Shown here piece by piece: positions 1-7,027 of a stretch of DNA of 64,000 nucleotides. The notes under the pieces are model-generated. The model had not been told where the DNA came from, did not search any database, and was given only the letters and a program-made list of their open reading frames with translations. Position 1 is the stretch's first letter; each line of letters starts with the position of its first letter. This DNA is from Tenggerimyces flavus (GTDB lineage: Bacteria > Actinomycetota > Actinomycetes > Propionibacteriales > Actinopolymorphaceae), in assembly GCF_016907715.1 (NCBI RefSeq), contig NZ_JAFBCM010000001.1:3782001-3846000 (forward strand), read 5' to 3'. The translations under genes and the position numbers were made by a program.

Positions 1-461
1 CCGGTGCCGCCGAGGTGACCGCGTGGTTGCGGGAGCACGGGCTCGTCCCTGAGGACGCCGCGGCGCGGTCGGGGGACTTCACGCGGGCGCTGGCGATCCG
101 GAACGGCCTGCGGGAGGCGTTCGCGCTCCACCACGACCGGGTGCTGGCACCCGTTCCCGCGCTGGACGAGGTCGCCCGGGCGCTGCCGCTGCGGGTGGCG
201 TTCGACGAGTCGCTGCCCCGACTCACCTCGGCCGGCTCGGGCGTGGCGGGCGGGCTCGGGCTGCTGCTGGTGGCGGTCGCGGAATGCCGTTCCAACGACA
301 CCTGGCGGCGGCTGAAGCTGTGCCGGTCGGAGGTGTGCCAGTGGGCGTACTTCGACGTGTCGAAGAACCGGTCGCGGGCGTGGTGCTCGATGGAGATCTG
401 CGGCAACCGGCAGAAGACCCGCAGTTACAGGGCGCGGCACCGTTCGCCTGAAGATCCCTGA
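1..461 (+). CDS. CGNR zinc-finger protein, 5' end cut by window edge
   Basis: The reading frame is open from the first bases of the window, so the true start lies upstream and only the C-terminal ~150 residues are visible. The last ~45 residues hold a C-x4-C-x15-C-x4-C-GNR zinc finger (CRSEVC ... CSMEICGNR), the hallmark of the CGNR family. The preceding part resembles the helical ABATE-type stress-response domain usually found N-terminal to it. Family members are small DNA-binding regulators in actinobacteria. The target is unknown; the LacI gene 52 nt downstream is on the same strand but has its own ribosome-binding site. Confidence 0.85.
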   Translation, partial: GAAEVTAWLREHGLVPEDAAARSGDFTRALAIRNGLREAFALHHDRVLAPVPALDEVARALPLRVAFDESLPRLTSAGSGVAGGLGLLLVAVAECRSNDTWRRLKLCRSEVCQWAYFDVSKNRSRAWCSMEICGNRQKTRSYRARHRSPEDP

Positions 462-513
462 CCTTGGGAACGCGCCCGGATAGCATGCGGTCATCTGACG
501 GTTTGGAGGACGG

Positions 514-1506
514 TTGGGCTCTGCCGGCAACGCGCCCACGATCGCCGACGTGGCCCGCGCAGCGGGGGTGTCGCCGGCGACGGTTTCGCGCGTGCTCAAC
601 GGCCACGGAACGGTCGACCCGTCGCTGGCCAAGCGCGTGCGGGCGACGACCGCGAAGCTGGGGTACGTACCGAACGCGATCGCGCGGGGCCTGGCGTTGG
701 GGACCAGCCACGCGGTGGGCGTCGTGGTGCCGGACCTGGCGAACCCGTTCTTCCCGACCATGCTCAAGGGCATCGGGCTCGCCGCGGGTACGGCGGGGTT
801 TCGCATCGTCGTGGCGGAGTCGAACGAGCGGATCGCCGAGGAGGTGCGGCTCGCCGACGAGCTGGCCCGGCTGACGGACGGGCTGATCCTCTGCTCGCCG
901 CGGATGCCCACGGCTGCGTTGCGGTCGCTGGTGGACCGCGGGATCCCGGTGGTGTGCACGAACCGGGTGGTGCGGGCGCCGGAGCTGGGCATCGTGGCGG
1001 CGGACTGGATCACCGGGGCGCGGTTGCTGGCGTCGCACCTGGCGGACCTCGGGCACCGGAAGGTCGCGTTCCTCGCGGGGCCGGCGTCGTCGTGGTCGAA
1101 CCAGCAACGCCGCTTGGCCTTGTCGCGGTTCGAGGGGTTGAAGGTGGAGGTGATCCCCGCGGGCTCGGCGTCGGCCGACGGCTACGCGGCGCTGCCCTCC
1201 GCACTGGAGACCGGGGCGACGGCGATCGTGGCGTTCAACGACCTGGTTGCCCTGGGTGTGCTGGGGCGGTTGGGTGAGCTCGGGATCCGGGTGCCGGACG
1301 ACATCTCGGTAGCGGGCTTCGACGACATCCCCAGTGCGGGCTTCCTGCGTCCGCCGCTGACGACCTTGCGGTTGCCGCTGGTGGACCTGGGCGTGCAGGC
1401 GTGGCACGTTCTCCAGCGCAGGCTGGACAAACAGCCCCCAGGCCCGCCCGTCCGCCTGCTGCCCGAGCTCGTCGTCCGCGAGTCGACGGCCCCGCCGGCG
1501 AAGTGA
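514..1506 (+). CDS. LacI-family transcriptional regulator
   Basis: A 330-residue LacI/GalR repressor. The N-terminal helix-turn-helix with hinge covers residues ~8-60 (TIADVARAAGVSPATVSRVL), followed by a periplasmic-binding-protein-like sensor domain (GVVVPDLANPFF to the C-terminus). The TTG start is chosen because GGAGGA lies at 505-510 and the conserved HTH begins 8 residues in; TAGCAT at 481-486 could be the -10 box. The inducer is unknown. No sugar genes adjoin it, but LacI-type sites occur at 32.3 kb, so it may act in trans. Confidence 0.93.
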   Translation: MGSAGNAPTIADVARAAGVSPATVSRVLNGHGTVDPSLAKRVRATTAKLGYVPNAIARGLALGTSHAVGVVVPDLANPFFPTMLKGIGLAAGTAGFRIVVAESNERIAEEVRLADELARLTDGLILCSPRMPTAALRSLVDRGIPVVCTNRVVRAPELGIVAADWITGARLLASHLADLGHRKVAFLAGPASSWSNQQRRLALSRFEGLKVEVIPAGSASADGYAALPSALETGATAIVAFNDLVALGVLGRLGELGIRVPDDISVAGFDDIPSAGFLRPPLTTLRLPLVDLGVQAWHVLQRRLDKQPPGPPVRLLPELVVRESTAPPAK

Positions 1507-1513
1507 GCACCGA

Positions 1514-1687
1514 TCAGGCGACCAGGGCCGCCTCGATCCGGAGGGCGTCCGGAGTACGCAGCCGCACCGTGACCTGACCCGAGGTCGGTGGGTCGACCAG
1601 CCGGTCGGCGAGCACGACCGGCTGGTCGCCCTCGAGCTCGCCATCCAGCACCCCGGAGCGCCGCTTGAACACGTCCAAGAGTCCCAT
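1514..1687 (-). CDS. Small hypothetical protein (57 aa)
   Basis: The minus-strand ORF starts at ATG with a GGGAG-type ribosome-binding site a few bases upstream. It encodes a 57-residue acidic protein beginning MGLLDVFKRR and ending RIEAALVA. It is convergent with the LacI gene, 7 nt from its stop codon. I do not recognise a domain. The MGLLDVF-like amphipathic N-terminus recurs in short actinobacterial proteins, but no function can be assigned. Its reality rests on RBS, start codon and position only. Confidence 0.5.
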   Translation of the reverse strand: MGLLDVFKRRSGVLDGELEGDQPVVLADRLVDPPTSGQVTVRLRTPDALRIEAALVA

Positions 1688-1973
1688 CAGCGGTGCTCCC
1701 TCGAACGGACACGGACGACGGCCGGGTCCGGAGAGAGTTGGGGGGTTGGAGCTCTCCCGGGCCCGGCCGTGCCGGTGGATGGCTTCGGCCGTGTCTGGCA
1801 AAGATCGCCTGGCGCGCGACACCCCACATCCCGTCTGGCCGCGGTGCACATCGTCACCCATACAACCAGTATGAGTTCCTCCTGCACCACGCCCATACGG
1901 GCGCGGGGCGCCGCGCGCCATCGCGCTACGCGCGATGACCGGCGCTATTTGCCAGACACGACCCAGGCCACAG
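1688..1973. other. Gene-free interval (286 nt) with inverted repeats
   Basis: Lies between two minus-strand genes. It holds the GTGTCTGGCAAA inverted repeat (1791-1802 against 1948-1959) and the CGCGCTACGCGCG-type palindrome at 1921-1935. I see no credible coding sequence; frames that cross it are out of phase with any recognisable protein. Confidence 0.6.
1788..1963. repeat. Inverted pair of dispersed repeat (GTGTCTGGCAAA family)
   Basis: GTGTCTGGCAAA at 1791-1802 is an exact reverse complement of 1948-1959, and the similarity extends to ~22 nt on each side with few mismatches. The right copy continues into a GC-rich palindrome, so that 1921-1963 read on the minus strand matches 56065-56106 on the plus strand at about 40 of 43 positions. 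It is thus a dispersed non-coding element with at least three copies in the window. Confidence 0.75.
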
Positions 1974-2432
1974 TCACCATAGATAGATTTCGTAGACCAT
2001 GCCGTCCGCTTCCTCACGGAAGCTGACCTGACGCCCCGTCTGCCGGGCCTGCGCGGCCAACGACACCAACGCCGTGAAGGCGCCGTCGCGGCCGTTGTAG
2101 ATCTTCCGCCATCCCAGCCCCCGTACCAGCATGAACGCGTTGCGGGTCTGGTCGATCGACCACATCGCGTCGATGTACTGCGACGAACGCCAGGTCGCCG
2201 TCACCGCGGCGAGATCGGCCTCGGCCATCGAGGACGGATCGCGCAGCGTGGGCGGCATCAGTGTCGGCATCGTCGCCGTCTCCGGCGCCATCACCACGGA
2301 GGCGATGTCGTCCGGGGCCACCCGGCTCGGCGCCGAGAGACCGGGGAACTCCTCGGTCGTCGGAGCCGTCGCCGAAGGGGCGTTCGCGCGAGTGCGGGTC
2401 GGCCCGTTCGTGGACCTCGTACGTCCTGCCAT
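1974..2432 (-). CDS. Partner protein sharing the peptidase C-terminal module
   Basis: A 152-residue protein, second gene of a two-gene unit with the papain-like peptidase (12-nt gap; AAGGGGG upstream of the ATG). Residues 1-85 are rich in Thr, Pro and Ala and look disordered. Residues ~85-152 align with the last ~65 residues of the peptidase: MWS/LWS, an Asn, GW.KI, a central LAA.A stretch, R.V, F.E, G, and both proteins end in IY-x-W at the very C-terminus. No signal peptide or membrane segment is visible. It may be a substrate, adaptor or inhibitor of the peptidase, or carry the same binding module; this is inference. Confidence 0.75.
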   Translation of the reverse strand: MAGRTRSTNGPTRTRANAPSATAPTTEEFPGLSAPSRVAPDDIASVVMAPETATMPTLMPPTLRDPSSMAEADLAAVTATWRSSQYIDAMWSIDQTRNAFMLVRGLGWRKIYNGRDGAFTALVSLAAQARQTGRQVSFREEADGMVYEIYLW

Positions 2433-2444
2433 CGCAGTGCCCCC

Positions 2445-3572
2445 TTACCAGGCGTAGATCTGCTTGATCGACCCGTTGTCCTCGAAGAGGCCGACGGGAC
2501 GGGCGAGTGCCTTCGAAGCGGCGAGCTCCGCGGCCATCGCCTGGTTGGTCGTGACGTTGCCGCCATCGATCTTGAGCCAGCCACGGGTGGAGCCGTACGC
2601 CCACTGGTTGGCGTCGTGCTCGCTGCTCCACAGGCCGATGATCTGCTGGTCGGGCAGCCAGGTCTTCAGGGCGACACCCTGGATGCCATAGACCTCCAGG
2701 CCGGCGGGCGACGGGTACGACTCGATGTTCGCCTCGCCGTACGCGATCTTGAAGAAGCCGCCGTCACCCCAGCCAGTTCCCCAACTGTTCTTGGCGATCC
2801 AGCATCCCTCCGAGTCGTCGTAGCCGATCAGAACGACACAGTGCCCGCCGGCGACGCCGCCGGACAGGTGCCGATAGACACCGGACCGATAGCTGAAGAA
2901 GTCCTGGTACACGATGAAGCACGACGTGATCGAGCCGTATGTCGAGATGTACTCCTTCATCGCGGCGGCATTTCCACCGATGTTGGCGAAACCGGTCGTC
3001 TTCGCCAACCGGTTCGGCCAGTCGGCGTTGAGGTTCGAGCAGTTCTGGTCGACATCGGTGTAGGGGTAGTAGTCCTCGAACGTGACGCCGCTGTTCTGCG
3101 TCGACGGCAACAGCCGGTGCACCCACCAGCCGGTACCGCAGGTCGCGCCGTCTGCCCTTCCATAGCAGTAGAAAGCGTGCGCTTCGGACAGGTCGAGAGC
3201 CAGGTTCGGCGCGCGTCGCGTGTAGCGGGCGACGTGCTCCATCGCGGCCACCGTTCCGAAAGCGACGCAGGACCCACAGCCCCGTTGGTCCTTCACGGAG
3301 GTCGAATAGTCAATGCCACCGACGTTTCGCACGTCGAACGCGGTCGGCGCGCCCACGGTCTCCGCGGTGGCCGCACGGACGGCGGCCGCGCGGACGTGGC
3401 GGTCGGCCTCGAGGGCGTCGAGATCGCCGTCGGGCAACGGGACGCCCAGTCGGATGACGCGTTCCTGTTCGGTGAGCGCGGTCATCGTCGTGTACGCCAT
3501 GTCCCACGGTGCGCCTTCGCTCTCGAGCGTCGCGCGCAACTGGGTGAGATCGAGTGAATCGTTGACAGGCAT
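2445..3572 (-). CDS. Papain-like C1 cysteine peptidase
   Basis: 375 residues. Residues 1-75 look like a propeptide or helical N-terminal region; the peptidase domain covers ~76-300. The catalytic set is intact: oxyanion Gln96 and Cys102 in DQRGCGSCVAF, His244 in GGHCVVLIGYD, and Asn262 in WIAKNSWGTGWGDGG. A C-terminal module (~310-375, ending QIYAW) recurs in the downstream gene. No signal peptide is seen, so the enzyme is either cytoplasmic or exported by a non-Sec route, unusual for C1 peptidases. ATG is preceded by a G-rich site. Co-transcription with the 152-aa gene is likely. Confidence 0.9.
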   Translation of the reverse strand: MPVNDSLDLTQLRATLESEGAPWDMAYTTMTALTEQERVIRLGVPLPDGDLDALEADRHVRAAAVRAATAETVGAPTAFDVRNVGGIDYSTSVKDQRGCGSCVAFGTVAAMEHVARYTRRAPNLALDLSEAHAFYCYGRADGATCGTGWWVHRLLPSTQNSGVTFEDYYPYTDVDQNCSNLNADWPNRLAKTTGFANIGGNAAAMKEYISTYGSITSCFIVYQDFFSYRSGVYRHLSGGVAGGHCVVLIGYDDSEGCWIAKNSWGTGWGDGGFFKIAYGEANIESYPSPAGLEVYGIQGVALKTWLPDQQIIGLWSSEHDANQWAYGSTRGWLKIDGGNVTTNQAMAAELAASKALARPVGLFEDNGSIKQIYAW

Positions 3573-3868
3573 GGGCTCCCCCCCATGGGAATTGTCGGAC
3601 GATGGACGGCGGATTCATCCATGTCCCGGAGGAGCCCGCGCGAGCGCGGGGGTCCTGATACCGGACGTCATCGACGTCACCTCACCATTACGTGTATCCC
3701 AGGCCCGCCCTCTGATTACTCCTGTTCACCACCCGCTGCAAGAGTCGCGCGGAGGGTAATCGCCAGACGGCGGCGTTGTATGCAAGCAATGAAGAAGATT
3801 GCCCTTCTAGACAAGCGCTTTCCGTCCCGACAGAGTGTCGGCAACACACCCATCGAGGGGGGAGCGTC
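3573..3868. other. Divergent intergenic region, peptidase/chitinase
   Basis: This 296-nt interval must carry the promoters of both the peptidase (minus) and the chitinase (plus). It contains a perfect short hairpin, CCCGCGCGAGCGCGGG, at 3635-3650 and the AAGCGCTT palindrome at 3813-3820, next to TCTAGA at 3806-3811. The latter resembles the centre of a DasR site, but its flanks do not match. No gene is seen here. Confidence 0.5.
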
Positions 3869-5218
3869 ATGTCGTCACGCTTGCGTCAGGCCGCAGCGGT
3901 CGTCGCGGCCGCGGTGCTGGTACCCGTCGCTTTCGTACCCGTCGCCAACGCGTCCGGCAACCACGGCAACCACGGCAACGACGGCAACGACCGGCCGCGC
4001 GCCGTTGGCTACTACACCCAGTGGAGTAACTACTCGGGCTTTCTCGTGAAGAACGTGCACACGTCGGGCACGGCACGCAAGCTCACCCACATCAACTACG
4101 CGTTCGGCAACGTCTCCGCGGACGGGAAGTGCTTCGAGGCCAACCTGGCGGGGGAGAACGGCGGCGACGCGTGGGCCGACTACCAGCGCCCGTACAGCGC
4201 GGAGGAGTCCGTCGACGGCAAGGCCGACGTCGCCGGCCAGCGGCTGAACGGGAACTTCAATCAGCTCCTGAAGCTCAAGAAGAAGCACCCGAAGCTGAAG
4301 ACGCTGATCTCGCTCGGCGGCTGGACCTGGTCGACGTACTTCTCCGACGCCGCGCTCACCGCGCAGTCGCGTCGTACGTTCGTCGCGAGCTGTATCGACC
4401 TGTACCTGAAGGGCAACCTGCCCACGCTGGACTCCGCGCAGGGCGGCCCGGGCTCGGGGTACGGCGTCTTCGACGGCATCGACCTCGACTGGGAGTGGCC
4501 GTCGACGCCGGGCGAGCCGGGAAACATCGTGCGGCCGGAGGACAAGCGCAACTTCACGTTGCTGCTCGCGGAGTTCCGCAAGCAGCTCGACGCGTACGGC
4601 AAGAAGACGCATCGGCACTACCTGCTGACCTCGTTCCTCGCGGCGAACCCGGCCCAGATCGACGTCGACTACGAGGTGCCGAAGATCTTCAAGTACATGG
4701 ACTTCGCGACGATCCAGGGCTACGACCTGCACGGAACCTGGGAACCGACGACCAACCACCAGTCGGCGCTCTTCCTGCCCGACGGCGACACGTCGGCCGG
4801 CGCGTTCAGCGTGGACCTGGTCGTGGACGCGTACCGCTCGCGCGGCGCGCCTCGGAGCAAGCTCGTGGTCGGCGTGCCGTTCTACGGGCAGGGCTGGACC
4901 GGCGTACCGGACGTGAACCACGGCCTGTTCCAGCCGGCGACGCTGTGCCCGGTCGGCTGCGGCAGCCTGAACTACCGCGACATCAAGGCGCTGCCGGGAT
5001 TCACGACCTACCGGGATCGCGACGCCGGCTTCGCGTGGCGCTACAACGGGTCGACGTTCTACACCTACGACGACCCGCAGGTCATGCGCACCAAGGCGCG
5101 CTACATCGAACGCGAACGCCTCGGCGGTGTGATGATCTGGTCGCTGGACGGTGACACGCCGGACGGGGAGCTGATGTCGGCCTTGCACATGGCGCTGAAC
5201 CCGATCGCTCAGCGATAG
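3869..5218 (+). CDS. Secreted GH18 chitinase
   Basis: 449 residues. A Sec signal peptide (MSSRLRQ, hydrophobic run, VANASG) is followed by a short Gly/Asn/His linker and one GH18 TIM barrel. The catalytic motif FDGIDLDWEW spans residues 201-210, with Glu209 as the acid/base; the substrate-side SLGGWTWS strand and the terminal GGVMIWSLDGD segment are also present. The GGGGGGAG site at 3857-3864 fixes this ATG; an upstream in-frame ATG at 3776 would bury the signal peptide. There is no chitin-binding module. The predicted role is endo- or exo-hydrolysis of chitin outside the cell. Confidence 0.95.
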   Translation: MSSRLRQAAAVVAAAVLVPVAFVPVANASGNHGNHGNDGNDRPRAVGYYTQWSNYSGFLVKNVHTSGTARKLTHINYAFGNVSADGKCFEANLAGENGGDAWADYQRPYSAEESVDGKADVAGQRLNGNFNQLLKLKKKHPKLKTLISLGGWTWSTYFSDAALTAQSRRTFVASCIDLYLKGNLPTLDSAQGGPGSGYGVFDGIDLDWEWPSTPGEPGNIVRPEDKRNFTLLLAEFRKQLDAYGKKTHRHYLLTSFLAANPAQIDVDYEVPKIFKYMDFATIQGYDLHGTWEPTTNHQSALFLPDGDTSAGAFSVDLVVDAYRSRGAPRSKLVVGVPFYGQGWTGVPDVNHGLFQPATLCPVGCGSLNYRDIKALPGFTTYRDRDAGFAWRYNGSTFYTYDDPQVMRTKARYIERERLGGVMIWSLDGDTPDGELMSALHMALNPIAQR

Positions 5219-5299
5219 TGGCGCGAGCTGGTCGGGTGCGGCAGAGCAGCCTCACGATCGATTCAGCGCAGCACAACGTTCTTCGGTGAGCCGCGTCCA

Positions 5300-5339
5300 G
5301 GGTCTGTCGGCCGCCGGCTCTAGGCTGGCCGGCAGACCC
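5300..5339. promoter_or_regulatory. Palindrome enclosing the thyX -10 box
   Basis: Thirteen-base arms (5300-5312 and 5327-5339, one mismatch: GGGTCTGTCGGCC and GGCCGGCAGACCC) flank TAGGCT at 5321-5326, which is well placed as the -10 box of thyX. A repressor bound here would cover the promoter. It could also form a hairpin in read-through RNA from the chitinase gene; there is no T-run. Confidence 0.45.
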
Positions 5340-5370
5340 CTGGAAGTGTGCGGTGAAGGAGGACGCGGCC

Positions 5371-6096
5371 GTGGTGGACGTAGACAAGATCGAGTTCCGG
5401 AGCGACGTCACGGTCGAGATCGTGCGCTCGTCGGCCCACGACTCCGACGTCCTCTTCGCCGCCCGCGTCTCGACCAAGGGGGAGCAGTCCCTGGAGGACG
5501 TCGAGGGGGACGCTGAGCGGTCGAAAGGCCTGATCAACTACCTCGTCCGGGCGAGACACGGATCCCCATTCGAACATAATTCGATGACGTTCTACGTGCA
5601 GGCGCCGATCTTCGTCTTCCGCGAGCTGCTGCGGCACCGGATCGCGTCGTACAACGAGGAGTCCGGGCGCTACCGCGAGCTGCGGCCCGTTTTCTATGTG
5701 CCCGGCACCGATCGGATGCTCGTTCAGGAGGGCAAGCCCGGGCACTACAACTTCGTCGACGGCACGGCCGAGCAGCACAAGCTCGTCGAGGAGGAGACCA
5801 AGCGCGTCTGTGAGGAGGCGTACGCCTCATACCAGCGGATGCTCGAGGCCGGCATCGCCCGCGAGGTCGCCCGGATCGTGCTCCCGCTCACGATCTACTC
5901 CTCGCTCTACGTCACCGTCAACGCGAGGTCGCTGATGAATTTCCTCTCCCTGCGCACCAAGCGCGAGGACTCCGCTTTCCCGTCGTATCCGCAGCGTGAG
6001 ATCGAGATGGTCGCGGAGAAGATGGAAGCCGAGTGGGCGAAGCTGATGCCGGTCACGTACGCGGCGTTCAACAAGAACGGGCGCGTGGCGCCATGA
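5371..6096 (+). CDS. thyX: Flavin-dependent thymidylate synthase ThyX
   Basis: Converts dUMP to dTMP using methylene-tetrahydrofolate, FAD and NADPH. The family signature RHRIASYNEESGRY lies around residues 88-101. 241 residues, a normal length for ThyX. GTG at 5371 is preferred over GTG at 5353 because AAGGAGG (5356-5362) sits 8 nt before it and would lie inside the longer reading frame. The gene overlaps the next by ATGA. It supports dTMP synthesis without a linked dihydrofolate reductase. Confidence 0.96.
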   Translation: MVDVDKIEFRSDVTVEIVRSSAHDSDVLFAARVSTKGEQSLEDVEGDAERSKGLINYLVRARHGSPFEHNSMTFYVQAPIFVFRELLRHRIASYNEESGRYRELRPVFYVPGTDRMLVQEGKPGHYNFVDGTAEQHKLVEEETKRVCEEAYASYQRMLEAGIAREVARIVLPLTIYSSLYVTVNARSLMNFLSLRTKREDSAFPSYPQREIEMVAEKMEAEWAKLMPVTYAAFNKNGRVAP

Positions 6097-6950
6097 GCAC
6101 TCATCCGGCCAGGCAGTTCTGGGCCACCACCGAGGCGCTCCACGCGATCGTCTACTTCGCGCCCGAGTTCAAGGCGGCCGGTGAGGCGATCGGGCTCAAG
6201 GGCTACTGGATGACGTACTTCGCGTTCCGCGCCGCCCCGATGGGCCCGGTGCCGCCGAGCGTGGTGGAGGCGACGTTCGCCAGCTTCCACCCGCGCCTGG
6301 TCCGCCGCGCGCTCCCGGACGCCTGGACGCTCACCACGCCGTACGCCTGCCTGGAGGCCCGCCTCGATGTCGCCCGCCAGGCGTACGAACGGGCCGGCGT
6401 CGGCGAGGAGGCGGCCGGGACAGGTGCCGAACGACTCAGCGCCATCGTCGCGGGCCTCGACCTCACCGGCCGCCCGCTCGGCGCCGCGAACGCGGCACAG
6501 GAGCTGCACGGCGACCCACTCAAGGCGCTCTGGCAGCTCACCTCGACGTTCCGCGAGCACCGCGGCGACGGCCACGTCGCCGCCCTGGTCTCGGGCGGGG
6601 TCAGCGGACCGGAGGCGCACGTCCTGCAGACGTACGCCAAGGGCACGCCGCACGAGAAGCAGCGCGCCGCCCGTGGCTGGTCGGAGGAGGAGTGGAACGC
6701 GGTCGAGACCGAGCTCACCGACCGCGGCCTGGTCGCCGCCGGCGCCCTCTCCGACACCGGCCGCGAGCTGGTCGCGGAGATCGAGAAGCTCACCGACGAG
6801 AACGCCTGGGCCGGCGGCCTGGACCAACTCGGCGAGGACGGTGTCACCGAGCTCGTCCAGGCCCTGCGGCCAGCGGTACAGGCCGTGGTCGAGACCGGCG
6901 CTCTCCCGTTCCCCAACCCCGTCGGCCTCCCCAACCCACTAGAGCTCTAG
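6093..6950 (+). CDS. SCO6745-like helical protein
   Basis: 285 residues; ATG overlaps the thyX stop (ATGA), so translation is coupled. The sequence (FAPEFKAAGEAIGLKGYWMTYFAFRAAPMG near the N-terminus is the conserved core region; ERGWSEEEW-type segment near residue 200) matches the actinobacterial SCO6745 family, whose C-terminal part resembles a winged helix. The biochemical role is unknown. No signal peptide or membrane segment is visible. Two short tandem hairpins follow the stop codon. Confidence 0.8.
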   Translation: MSTHPARQFWATTEALHAIVYFAPEFKAAGEAIGLKGYWMTYFAFRAAPMGPVPPSVVEATFASFHPRLVRRALPDAWTLTTPYACLEARLDVARQAYERAGVGEEAAGTGAERLSAIVAGLDLTGRPLGAANAAQELHGDPLKALWQLTSTFREHRGDGHVAALVSGGVSGPEAHVLQTYAKGTPHEKQRAARGWSEEEWNAVETELTDRGLVAAGALSDTGRELVAEIEKLTDENAWAGGLDQLGEDGVTELVQALRPAVQAVVETGALPFPNPVGLPNPLEL

Positions 6951-6961
6951 CCCGCCGGCCC

Positions 6962-7020
6962 GTTTGAATGAAGGGCACCTTCATTCGAACCTATTGAATG
7001 AAGGTGCCCTTCATTCAAAC
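6962..7020. repeat. Double-hairpin dispersed repeat, copy A (bidirectional terminator)
   Basis: Two adjacent hairpins: 6962-6990 (13-bp arms around GCA) and 6996-7016 (9-bp arms around TGC), spaced by CTATT. The whole block is also one long inverted repeat with 25-bp arms (6962-6986 and 6996-7020). It lies between convergent genes, where it can end transcription from both sides. A second copy at 31136-31194 is identical at 56 of 59 positions. Confidence 0.85.
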
Positions 7021-7027
7021 CCCGGGC

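Noticed and set aside
3801-3820. DasR-like site (TCTAGA core) before the chitinase
   Set aside because: Only the central hexamer matches; the flanking bases required for the known consensus are absent.
3776-3868. Upstream in-frame ATG of the chitinase
   Set aside because: Would place ~30 polar residues before the signal peptide; the strong GGGGGGAG site favours ATG at 3869.
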